A DNA stretch of 64,000 nucleotides from Hortaea werneckii (lineage: Eukaryota > Ascomycota > Dothideomycetes > Mycosphaerellales > Teratosphaeriaceae). The stretch spans positions 310,001 to 374,000 of the forward strand of contig JBAOKB010000170.1 of the NCBI GenBank assembly GCA_037044905.1, read 5' to 3'. The position numbers were made by a program, and so were the translations under genes. The notes under the pieces are model-generated. The model was not told where the DNA came from. It saw nothing but the letters and a program-made list of their open reading frames with translations, and did no database searches. Within the stretch, counting starts at the first letter, position 1, and the number at the start of each line of letters is the position of its first letter. Below, piece after piece: positions 11,488 to 21,487 of this stretch.

Positions 11488-12771
11488 TGGGGGAGTTGAG
11501 TGTGGGTGTCAGGCAGATGCATAATTGGGCCAGGCCATGATGTGTCTTAGGTCATAGTGACATGTACGGGAAGAAGCCTCTCGTGGGGGCATTCACAGAG
11601 CGATGAGAGCTTGGTGCTGTCAACAGAACAGCGACGTCTAGATCAGCACGCCGGCGTGTGGTCGTAGGTGCATTAGATGACTGCTGGATGAAGAGAGGGG
11701 CGAAGGCTGGGAGTGGAGCAGGTGCAGGTATTTGCCCATAAGCATACTGAGGGGCGCCTGCTGGAAAGCCCATACCCAGGCATGCTCTCGGCCCTCAGGC
11801 ACTGATAGTCTTGTATTCCTGAGGCGACAAAAACGCCTTGCAGATTGATACAGAATGGTGGTGACAGGGTTTTTATGTCCTACACAATTCAAGAGACTTT
11901 GCGCCGGATTCTCCATTTCACGGTGGCATGGAATCCACGCGATTTCAGCTTCTCGACGATTTCGTAACAAATATGCAGCAAGAACTTCGTGGACCTAGCA
12001 TTAAACATAGTCCCCATTCGAGAAAGATCAGGCCCAGCTTGGAAGACGTTGTCTCTCGAACACATAATCTCCTCTGGGGGTCATTGACGAGGCAATGCCG
12101 CCTTGTTGCATGTCTTGGCCTAGTGATAGTGAATATCATGGTACAAAAACAAGTAAATCCAACATTATACAGCCAGCGACTCGTCAGGAACTACCTTATG
12201 TATGGACAGATGCTGCAGCACGGACTCTGTCGGCAATGTCTCGGAAGCCACCGGTCTCCCGGCATTCCGATCTCGCCTGGACCCTCCCCAGTCCCACGGC
12301 TCCGCTGAGTAGTGTGCCCTGTGACGCTCAACTCACGCTGCCTTTCGGGATGACCTTATGTAACCACTGCCTGGAAGCATCTGAACAAACTCTTTCCCTT
12401 GCTCGCTCTAGTATACCATTCTTCCACTAACCCTTCGCAAATCTCACCTTCCCAAGTGAATGTGATTTCGAAGTTGCGACTTAGGCTTCAAGGCACGAGA
12501 CAACCCGGATCCGGCGGCGGGGCTCTCTTCCCTTACAACCACTTACCTCACTTCACTTTCTGTTCCTCCTTCAGTCAATCTTATCCTTCGCTGTTCCAAG
12601 CAAAGAGACTCTCGTATTTTCCGGAGAAAGATCGTCACCAAGCGCCACATCTTTAACAGCACTGGATCGAGACACACTTTGCGACACCCTCTGGCCCGAC
12701 ATTAGTTCTTCCGGCTACCGACCTTCCTCTCGCCCACCCACGGCTCTTCTCCAACCAAGCAGACGTTCACG
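11488..12771. other. Gene-free spacer before CDC34
   Basis: About 1.3 kb between SEC72 and CDC34, both on the + strand. Open frames here are short, without codon bias or recognisable domains. The last 250 bp before the CDC34 start is C/T-rich. Confidence 0.5.
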
Positions 12772-13473
12772 ATGGCCGACAAAGTCCTCATGAACGAGTT
12801 CAAGGCTCTCGCCAAGGAGTCCTGGACGCACATTTCTCTTGTCAACGACAATGTCTTTGTCTGGTCCGTGGCACTCATCGTGCTCAACCCCGATTCGCAA
12901 TACTACGGCGGCTACTTCAAAGCCATCATGACCTTCCCAAAGAATTACCCGTATTCGCCGCCCGACTTCCGCTTCGAGCGTCCGATATGGCATCCGAACG
13001 TCTATCCAGATGGCCGTCTTTGCATCAGCATCCTGCATAGCCCAGGGGAGGATGTGATGAGCGGCGAAGCTGCAGGCGAGAGATGGAGTCCCGTCCAGAG
13101 GGTCGAGAGCGTGCTCATATCGGTCCTGAGTCTACTCGACGACGCCGAAACTAGCAGCCCGGCGAACGTCGACGCAGGCGTACAGCTGCGCAAAGACCCC
13201 GAAGGATACAAAGAAAAGGTTCGCCAGGACACGGCGAAGAGCAAGGAGGACATTCCTGAAGGTTTCGAGATGCCGACCCACGAGAGCATTTTCAAGAAGG
13301 AGGAACCGAAACATGACGACTTTAGCTGGTCAGATAGCGAAGCGGAGGCGGACTTTGGGAGCGAGAGCGATGAGGAAATGTTTGATGACGACGAATCGGA
13401 GGATGCAGAGGGTGGAGAGGAAGAGGAAGAAGAAGATGACGATGATGAGCCTCAGGACAGCCGGAGGAAGTAG
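12772..13473 (+). CDS. CDC34: Ubiquitin-conjugating enzyme E2 with acidic tail (Cdc34/Ubc3 type, 233 aa)
   Basis: Single-exon E2 that works with SCF ligases to build Lys48 ubiquitin chains on cell-cycle regulators. The UBC fold spans about residues 5-170. The HPN motif is at 74-76 and the active-site Cys at 84 (GRLCISIL). An acidic insertion, HSPGEDVMSGEAAGERW, follows the active site and is specific to the Cdc34/Ube2R/Ube2G group. From about residue 190 the protein is almost entirely Asp/Glu/Ser, like the acidic tail by which Cdc34 docks on cullin-Rbx1. The ATG at 12772 has good context (ACGATGGCC) and the frame is intact. UBC7/Ube2G is the main alternative but lacks such a tail. Confidence 0.93.
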   Translation: MADKVLMNEFKALAKESWTHISLVNDNVFVWSVALIVLNPDSQYYGGYFKAIMTFPKNYPYSPPDFRFERPIWHPNVYPDGRLCISILHSPGEDVMSGEAAGERWSPVQRVESVLISVLSLLDDAETSSPANVDAGVQLRKDPEGYKEKVRQDTAKSKEDIPEGFEMPTHESIFKKEEPKHDDFSWSDSEAEADFGSESDEEMFDDDESEDAEGGEEEEEEDDDDEPQDSRRK

Positions 13474-14116
13474 CTGTTGTCAGACACGAGAGACTTTCGA
13501 CTGCTAGGTCCTGGACGGATGAAGAAGGACCAGCTACGATACATGAACGTTGCTTTGAGCGAGGAGTTATGGCGTCCAGCTATGGACGTATCTCGGCCAG
13601 TATGGGCGCAGTCTATTGCAATTTTGGTGCGGCGTTGCTATTCTAGCTTTATAGAGGCTGTGCATGACATTCGTGATGATTCCCACCTTTATGCTCCAGA
13701 AGCTCAAGCGTCGATCAGTCACTTTCACATGCAAATTCGTATCCCGTGCTTTCCAGATCTGACGAGCTTCGCGATCAACATTTTGCGCACCTGCATAGTC
13801 CTCTGCTCTCTTCGCATCTGACCTGCCGCTACCATAAAAACATGAATTTCTCCCTTCTCTTCGAGAACGCGCCGCTAATTTACATGTCAACCTAACCGGC
13901 CTACTGTACCTCCTACCATTTACGTCATTGTCAAGCTTGGGCCAGGTGAACATTGCTATGGCGGCAGGAAAGCGCAAACTGCAGACCTATAGCAAACACG
14001 CCGCTCGCCGACTCCGTCCTCCACCTGAAATGTCCTTCTTCCCTTCAAATTACGATACCAATCAGCAACCTTCGGCCCATCCCTCACGTCCGCCCGCGAG
14101 CCAAAAGGAAGCCACC
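13474..14116. other. Spacer with promoter of the UBA-UIM gene
   Basis: About 640 bp between two + strand genes. The frame of the next gene is open back to about 13928 with two further in-frame Met codons (13958, 14030), so a longer N-terminus cannot be excluded. Nothing else recognised. Confidence 0.4.
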
Positions 14117-16609
14117 ATGGCTTCGGAACCTAGCGAAGAGAATATCGAGAGTGTCACGGCGATGTTGGGGATGGACCGAAATACGGCGATACGGTACTTG
14201 AAGGTGCGCCATGGCCCTCTGTGATACGACGAATGGCAGTGTGTGCTGAAGAGCTGACAGGCCTAGGCGAAGCACAACAATGTCGAAGCGGCCGTCAATG
14301 CCTTCTTCGACGGCGAGGACATCTCCAAATCCGAAGCAGCTTCCACCTGGGACGAGAGTGCTTGGGCCGCTGATCGGGAGGGCAATACTGCAGCGGACCG
14401 CAATATGCAATCCCTTGCTGCACCCACAGCGCCGAACAGCAGAGAGCCTAGCCCGAGCAAAAGCGACAAGCCTACTTCGAAAGACGAGGAAGAGCGGATG
14501 TACCAGCAGGCTTTGTCGCAGAGTATGGGTATGCCTTTCCAGCAAGAGAGCGGGGTGGTGGGGTCAGATGGCAAGGAGACGAGGTTTGGGCCTGCTACGA
14601 AGGACCACTATGATGCTAGTCAGTGGGCGATGGTACCTCGAACGAGCTCGACCGGCGAAATCATACCAGATGTTGATGTCGAGCGGCGAAAGAATGGGCC
14701 AGGGGAGCCGAGGCTGCTGAAACAACTACCTGAGGGTGACTACTTGAGCAATTTCGTGACGATATGCCATGCGATTGCCGGCGTAAGAGAGGCTATGCTC
14801 ATGAGGGAGTTTGTGAAGAGCAGTTACGGCCAAGATAGCGAATGGTGGAGAGGGAACGCGATTACTATGCCACGTATTGTGCATACCGACAGCGGCAGAC
14901 CTATTGAGCCCGAAGCAGACAAGTACGAGGAGCTGGTCTCAGAAGTACAGCGCTTGATGGCTTTCCTTGATTCTAGCGAGCGCAGCTATGCCAGCATTGC
15001 GCCTCTCACACAGACAGACGCGATTAAAGACGAGACGCCGGCTATCACCAAGAGCAGGACCTGGCTCGAGCACTTTATTCAGCAGTGGATCTTGGCTGCG
15101 ATGAGTATGGCAGGAGAGCAGCATGATGTGTCTCGACTATTCAATACCAGGACCGCAGCCAAGAACATGAACGACGACGGCGACAACCTGCTCTTTGACC
15201 TCCGTGCTGATCCGCCAGTTGGAGAAAATACCGACTTGGCAGAATTGCTGGATGGCGCTCTGTGGGCTGGTGACAACCTTGAGGACCCTAATTTCATTGA
15301 AAGTCCGGCAGAAGTCATGGTCTTTCGAATCGCGCACGCAGACCAGTCTGCCAGTCAATCGCACGTGGAAGTCCCTGCCCAGTTTTTTGCGGATAAGTAT
15401 CTAAAAGAGAACGTCGAAGCAACGATGGGGCCGCGTCAACGCATTGCGGACGGCAGAATGCGGATTAGGAAGCTTAACGAGATTGAGAATAAGCTGAGAT
15501 CTTGGAAGCATCCTAGGAAGAGCGAGCAGCTTGACCCGAAGACTTTACTGAAACACACCCACGGCCACTTCTCCGGCAGTAATAAGGAGAAGCTACTGCA
15601 CGGCGACATGGCCAACGGTATCGCGACGACCGAGGACGATGATGCCCCTCCGCCTCACTACACGGAGATCGCGCAAAAGCTTGAGCAGGTCATCGCCTCT
15701 ATTGATAATAAACTTGCAGTCCTGGCATCTGAGAAGGAGAAGACGAGGAAGGCCATAAGCGATCTTTCTCGGAACCCTCTCCCAGAGCTTCAGGGTAAAG
15801 AGCAGCACCGCTACACGTTACGAGGTGTCGCGACCAAGCCGAACGTGACTTACGTCTTGCGTCCAAAGGAGGAGGACGAAGATGAGGATATAGCGATGGA
15901 AGGCGAAGAAGGCGATAGCACGCCAGAAGGCATGCAGTGGTGGCGCCTCGAATACGAAGTCACTGGCACAGGCGCCAACATCACCAAGACTAAGACACCG
16001 GACTACGATGTCCTCCGCGCAGCGGAACTAGAACACCGTGAAGTCCTGCTCGTCTACGCAAGCGACCAGATCAACGACATCTCGCTGCATGACCCCACAC
16101 TCCCCCCTCCACTCCAGCAGTTCGTCGACGAAGATAACAAGCTGTTCAAAGCCGAGCTGCAAGCCGCTGCTGAAAACGCCCAGCCTCCGGCATACAGCAT
16201 CGACGCCGACGACGCCATGGCGGACGTCCCGCGGGAATCCATCGAGCGTAAGGGGTCGATGGATAGTATGCGCGCGGAAGGCGGCGACGACGACACCGAT
16301 CGGGATCGTCGCATGAGTCTCCCCGGCTACGGCGAAGAGAACTTCTTTGACAACTCGGCGTACGGGTTGGGTCCTATGAAGCAGCAACAGCAGCAGCAGC
16401 AACAACAACAGCAGCAGGATGAAATGGAAGATGCGGGCCCCGTGCATGAGATCCGGTTAGATGATGATGATGATGAGGGGAAGGAGGGAGGAGGTCATGT
16501 GGAGCATGTCGAGATGACGGAGAAGGCTGGTCATCAGAGTTTGATCCCGGGGCTGGGTGGTGGGAGTAAAGGTCATAGTGATGGCGATGGCAATACAGAG
16601 TCTGGATAG
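14117..16609 (+). CDS. UBA-UIM protein with degenerate USP25/28-like domain (2 exons, 809 aa)
   Basis: Exons are 14117-14203 and 14267-16609; the intron has a GTGCGC donor, GCTGAC branch and TAG acceptor. The ATG sits in GCCACCATGG. Residues 1-45 form a UBA domain (ESVTAMLGMDRNTAIRYL, then EAAVNAFFDGE across the intron). A UIM follows at about 101-117 (EEERMYQQALSQSMG). Residues 176-665 resemble the catalytic region of USP25/USP28 in order: PRLLKQL...DYLSNFVTI, WLEHFIQQW, PAEVMVFRI, the EVPAQFFADKYL block, a coiled coil IRKLNEIENKL, YTLRGV, LLVYAS and LPPPLQQFVDEDNKLFKAEL. The residue aligned with the catalytic Cys appears to be Asp187, and the GHYWAY-type His motif is absent. Acidic stretches and polyQ (about residues 705-718) fill the tail. 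I infer a non-catalytic ubiquitin binder. Fungal relatives are usually just called UIM-domain proteins. Confidence 0.75.
16380..16418 (+). repeat. CAG/CAA polyglutamine tract
   Basis: Thirteen consecutive Gln codons, a mixture of CAG and CAA, in the C-terminal tail of the UBA-UIM protein. An Asp repeat encoded by GAT triplets follows at about 16459. The codon mix suggests selection for Gln rather than a pure slippage product. Confidence 0.9.
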
Positions 16610-17085
16610 GGAGGAGGGGTTTAAAAGGGGGGCTGTTGACTTTTGTAAGGGGAAGTAAATAATGCGAGATACCCATGTAGCTTTTTCAAGAAAGTGAATA
16701 GACCATATTGTGTGTCTACAACCTCGCTTTGTCCTCACTACTGACACGGTCACAATTTTGTTTATTTCAAGGATGAACCTCCTGGTGCAGTACGAAGCTG
16801 ATTCATGTCGCTTGACCCGTGAACGAGACTGGGCGGGTGCTCCCGGCTGTCATGGCAACAGCTATTTGCACCTCATCACTTCTACTTTCCAGTCGAGGAA
16901 TGTGACGACACGCTTCTCAGTTTCTCCTCACCGGCTTTGAACGATCCTTTCCACGAGAGCAAGCGCATTCGCGAAAAACAGCAAGGAAAAGAAACCAATT
17001 TTCAACCAAAAGCGACAGTTCTTGCGAGAAACCGACCGACGAAACCCTCCCACCGGCCGCGCGAGCGAGAGACGATTCATCAGCC
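16610..17085. other. Spacer before the SPO12-like gene
   Basis: About 475 bp between two + strand genes; contains a 3' UTR and a promoter. No gene recognised. Confidence 0.4.
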
Positions 17086-17693
17086 ATGGCTGCGCTTCAG
17101 GACCCGAGCAAGATCGCAGGCACCGAGGCTGGACAGGAGCCGGCGGGATTGCACAAGCAGCTTTTGGATCAGAAGAATGGGTATGTCCAACCACATAGGC
17201 ACCGCAATCCTGTCCAACAGGAAGGCAAGAGGAGGGGAACACTGGGTGGAGAACAAAGAGACGGGGAGAGAAAACCCAGGAGAAGAGGAAAAGCACGCAT
17301 CTGGATTATGTGAAGCAGGGCTAATGAGTGATTTCGAGCAGCAAACAAGGCGATACCTATGTCAGCCCCTCAGACGCCATCATGAGCCCCGCCAGCCAGA
17401 AGCTGCAGGGCTTCAAGCAGCGGCAGATCAACAAGCAGAGGTTCGTACACATCATCTTCCACCCCGGAACCCTCACCACCAGCTACAGATCGAGCGGCGG
17501 GATTTTTTTTCTTTCAATATTTTCTTTTGGTCTGATATGAAAAGGAATCAAGAAGTACTGACACGGGCTTTCCCTCGCTTCTCTTTCTAGCGGCGGCAAG
17601 AATCAAACCTCCCGACTCCTCTTCTCGCGAACGCCGAGCGGGAATGAAGGCGGTGCGGACGAGCACGCTGCTAATGAGCAGGAACGGTCTTGA
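17086..17693 (+). CDS. SPO12-like small cell-cycle protein (3 exons, 98 aa)
   Basis: Exons are 17086-17180, 17342-17440 and 17591-17693, giving exactly 99 codons. Intron 1 has a GTATGT donor and CAG acceptor. Intron 2 has the unusual donor GTTCGT and acceptor TAG. The core YVSPSDAIMSPASQKLQGF followed by a basic stretch resembles the Spo12 domain (SP-x(2-3)-MSP-x(2)-KL), found in small nucleolar regulators of mitotic exit and Cdc14 release. The two SP sites could be CDK targets. The tail has RLLFSRTPSGN. The ATG at 17086 is preceded by CAGCC. The similarity rests on one short motif, so this is a moderate call; otherwise it is an unknown conserved small protein. Confidence 0.6.
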
Positions 17694-18459
17694 AGTCAAT
17701 GGCCACAGCAGTATTGGGGGAAAAAAGAGGGCAACGAAGGGTTCTGGTCCAAAACTTCAAACCTCCTTTCAAACCAAAAGAAGAAGAAAAAAAAAAGGAG
17801 AAAAATTGCTGTTCGTGGACTTTACAAACGGGGTTTTGTTTCATGGTTATACGGGCAAGGGAGACCTTTTCAGCAAGAGAAAATGGAAAGAGTTCAGGAT
17901 ATACCCCCTTTCATCACAAACGGCGTTTCTGGCAGGACAAACGGGTCAATGGATTTTTGAGGGATAGATTACTATAGCGTTTGCCCTCCTCCTTTGGCGA
18001 AAGGGAGATGGCGAGAGAAAGGGGGAAGTAAAGTCAATCCGACGCTAAAAGAGAAAGACACCTGGAGACGAATGCCTTGTATCCAGATGATTTAATCATT
18101 TTTGTCGTCTCCTTTCTGCTTTTTTCTTATTTGTTTTTAAAGAAAAACAGGCTCTTCACATAATCTAGTTATTTTCAGAACATTTTCAGCCATTCTCAAA
18201 ACACTCTCAATCTGAATCGAATCATGTATTCTAAATGTGCAGTAGGATAAGACAACAGAGAATCCCTTCCGCAGGGGAAAGGAGGGGGGCCAAGTGGTTC
18301 TATGGAATGTTTTTTTTTTTTTTTTCCCTTTTTTTTTCCTGTTTGGGCGAACAGCAGGAGAACCAATTCCTCTCCCTACCTAATATTCCGACTTCTGAAC
18401 AAGACCCATTTCATACACTCACAAGTTCTCTGTTTTTCTTTCTTTATTTTTCTTTCTTT

Positions 18460-18486
18460 CCCCCCCCCCCCCCCCCCCCCCCCCCC
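18460..18486 (+). repeat. 27-base poly(C) run in a polypyrimidine stretch
   Basis: Uninterrupted C from 18460 to 18486, flanked by T-rich pyrimidine tracts (18431-18459 and 18487-18495). Exact length in the living genome is uncertain because such runs are hard to sequence. Confidence 0.9.
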
Positions 18487-18755
18487 TTTTTTCTTTTGCA
18501 TCTTCTCCCAAAATAATGTCTTGAAAGGGAACATACCAGCTCTGTTTGTACTTTTTTTTTCACACTTTTCTCCTGCTTATGTCATCGGGAGAGAAAAACA
18601 GGGGACAGAGAAGACATTTCCGCCAAATTGAAGAGAAAAAGAACAAGAAAAGGAGGGGAAAAAGCAAAGACCAAAGGAGCGAAGGAGGAAGTTAAACAAA
18701 CACACAAACGCACAAGCAGAGTGGAAAAGGAAGAGTTAAAGTAGAGGAATACCAC

Positions 18756-18800
18756 AAAAAAAAAAAAAAAAAAAAAACAAAAAAAAAAAAAAGAAAAAAA
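18756..18800 (+). repeat. Poly(A) runs
   Basis: A22, one C, A14, one G and A7 in succession. They lie in the convergent spacer and do not look like a retroelement tail, since no coding remnant precedes them on either strand. Confidence 0.9.
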
Positions 18801-19600
18801 TTTAACAAATATTTCATTTCACTAATACACAGTGGAAAAAGACTTCCAGATTTCCCTTTCCCCATTGAATTGAAAGCTAAGGGAAAAAAAAAAACTATAT
18901 CCGGATGTGCATCCTTCTCACTCATCTCCTCCTCCTGCCTCTCCTGTCTCCCTTGTGTTCTTTCCAAGAAAAAAATAAAAAAAATAAAAATAAAAAATCA
19001 ATCTCAGTTTTTTTTCTTCAAAAAAATTACCCAAAGCCATGCTTTCCTCCCACTTTTTCTTCCCTTGTGAAAATGGCCACGGTATATTCCCATAAATGCA
19101 ATCTCCCCCCCAAAAAAAAGAAAAGGCAAACAAAACAAAGGAGCAACGGAAGCGAGTTAATTGTTCGCATTGGTCGGTTGGTTTGGCCGGGTGGAGGGGA
19201 TCGAGATGTAAGAGGTGTCCAATGCGAATTAATAGATAAGAGGTTTGCGGGAGAATTTTTGCTCGAGCAGCGGGCTCTTCTTCTTTTTTTCTCTCCCTGT
19301 CTGCGGTTCGGGTAGGGATGGGTTTGACGTCGGGGCGAAATAGCTTCGCTCTCTACTCTTGTCTTTCATACTTGTCGTTTCGTCATTCTTCGTTGACGTC
19401 GTGTTCTTTTCTTTTCGCGGCGGGTCTCTATTCGTACACAAGTTGGTCCCGCTCGCTCCCACAAGGATATCGTGGGTTGGGGGAGGGTAAACGATGCTCA
19501 AGTCATGGTCATCATAATCATGCTTTTTTCTTTTTTTTTCTTGGTTTTGGGAGTTTCTGTCGCACACTAATGATGATTGGGCAGCTTTGGGAAGAAATCT

Positions 19601-21487
19601 TTAATGCTCAACCGTGATCTCGGGAGCGCTGCTCTGCTGCGACAACTCGTCGCTTCCGCGGTTGGCGTGGCCGTTCTGACGGGGGCGGGGGAAGCCGGTA
19701 CCGCGCTCTGGCACAGGGCCACGACGCTGCCTGTCTGGGCCACCTGGCTGGTTCGAGCGGCTGCGCGAGCCGTCGTCGTAGTTGGTGCTGAAAGAGCGGT
19801 GGCCGCCAATCGGTCCCGGGTTCTCACGATCCCAAGAAGGGAAGCCGCGGAGTCCACGTGGGCTGCCGGCGAATCCTCCACCGAGGTTCATGTTGCCAAG
19901 ACCGTTGATCAAGGTGTTCTCGCCGCGCTCAGCCATGCTGGAGGTCGGAGTCATCAACGTCGGAGTGGTGGATTGGTTGCTGTCGCGTCCAAAAGTCTTG
20001 CTGCAGGCGCGCAACGTTGTTGCTGAGAGCAGCTGGGAAGCTCGCGGTAGAGGGGACCGGAGATGGTGTGTAAGAACGTAGGTCAGCAAACGACTTCGCA
20101 GACCGAAGATTGTTGCCAGGTCCGAGGCCACCCGAAGGATCGCTATAGCCAAGGTAGCCAGACCCCTGCTGTCTTAACCCGCCGCCGCTGCCGGCGTAGT
20201 AGTTGTCGCCGGCTCGTACGTCAGAGAAGTCGGTCGTAGCAGCACGGTTGAGGTGACGTCGAGACTCGTTCTGCAGGTTGGCAATTTGTGGTAGAGGCGG
20301 GCTGACGCGGTGGCCCTCCTTGAAGACGTGAACAGCGCGACGGTCAGCCTCGCCCTTGGAAGTGTGCCCGAGAGCCATGTGGTGAGCGAGGGTATGGACG
20401 ATGCGTCGCTCAGGCGGTGACAGCGTCGGAGGGAATACGATCAGGTCGCGAGCGGTGTCTTCCTTGAACAAAAGCAGCTTCGAATAATATTGCAGGCACT
20501 GCGGGTCGTTCAAGTCGACGTCCAGACCCATCTGCGGCGACTCGCCCATTGGTCCGTATGCACCTGGCTTCATGTTGCGGGCAGAGACGGGCGATGGAGA
20601 CTGGGCAGGGATTCGCGAGGACAGAGAAGACATGGAGCCCTGCGTCTGTAGCGTGCCGGATGGCATCGGCCTGTGCTGCTCCTCGAGTTGCCCTCTGCGC
20701 TCCCTCTTCTCGCGCTCGATCCTTTCCCGCTCAGCGGCTGGCAACATCTTCTTGTATTCCACCCTCAGCTTCCTGCCATTCAGTTCAAAGTGGTTCATTG
20801 CGTCAATGACCGTGGCAGTCTCATCGGGGTTCGTGAAGTTGGCAAAAGCCAGACCACGGAAGACACCGTTGTCGAAGTGGTAGTTGAATGCGTACGGTAG
20901 AGGCAAGCCCATGTCGGTCATGATGGCTACCAGTTGCTCTTTCTTGATGGCGAACGGGATGTTCTTGATCACAATAGCGGTCGGAATGAGCTCTTCATCA
21001 GGTTCGGAACTCATTTCGCGACCCATAGGCCCTGGGTACATGGGGCCTGGGAAAGGGTTCATGCCCATCTGCTGCGGCTGCTCCATCCATGCCTACATGC
21101 GTAAGGTCAGTTATTCATCGTTCAGCACTTGAACACTAGTGAGTTCGCACGTACCGAAGGGATTCCAGCGCGGCCCCTTGAAGGCGGCTTCCTCATGCCT
21201 GGCCCTGGGCCATTCATCGTGTTGTTTGCGCCAAAGGCGCCGGCGTTCCAAGACTGACCGCCCATGTCGTAGCCACTTCCGTACCCTCCGATCGTCGCAT
21301 TGCGCATGTCACCGAACCTCTCATTGCCATAGTTGCCACGCATAGGGTCCATCTCATTATATAGGCCAGATGGAAGGTAAGCGCTGGGGTCGAACTGCGA
21401 ACGCGAGGGTTGACGATTCAGTTGCCGCTGAGAGTTCGGCGAGCGATTCGGGTTGTCGTAATACATGTCGAAGTTGTGTTGGTTCAT
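19601..21487 (-). CDS. PIN4: RRM + R3H RNA-binding protein, PIN4/Cip1 type, one frame break
   Basis: Exons are 21487-21155 and 21092-19601; the 62 bp intron has a GTACGT donor, CTGAC branch and TAG acceptor. The RRM covers about residues 130-215 (TAIVIKNIPFAIKKEQL; RNP1-like FRGLAFANF; ELNGRKLRVEYKKML). An R3H domain follows around residues 300-365 (DPQCLQYYSKLLLFKED; ERRIVHTLAHHMALGHTS). This order is that of S. cerevisiae Pin4/Mdt1 and S. pombe Cip1/Cip2, RNA-binding regulators of the stress and DNA-damage responses. The C-terminus is low complexity with TP/SP sites (STTPTLMTPTSS) and RG/QPGG repeats. The frame shifts by one base at about 19991-20003 (LQQ to TFGRDSNQ). Without correction the protein would end at 19929 in an unrelated sequence. 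Confidence 0.85.

Larger units (their letters stand above)
17694..19600. other. Convergent 3' spacer rich in homopolymers
   Basis: About 1.9 kb between the stops of the SPO12-like gene (+) and the PIN4-like gene (-). It is dominated by A, T and C runs: T18 near 18309, C27 at 18460-18486, and A22 plus A14 at 18756-18792. Open frames here are only readings of these runs (polyproline from polyC). I see no gene. Confidence 0.6.

Noticed and set aside
18235..18631. ORFs with polyproline and polyphenylalanine
   Set aside because: Readings of C27 and T runs in a convergent spacer, without coding bias.
18750..18800. Retroelement poly(A) tail
   Set aside because: No reverse transcriptase, LTR or target-site duplication is visible nearby.
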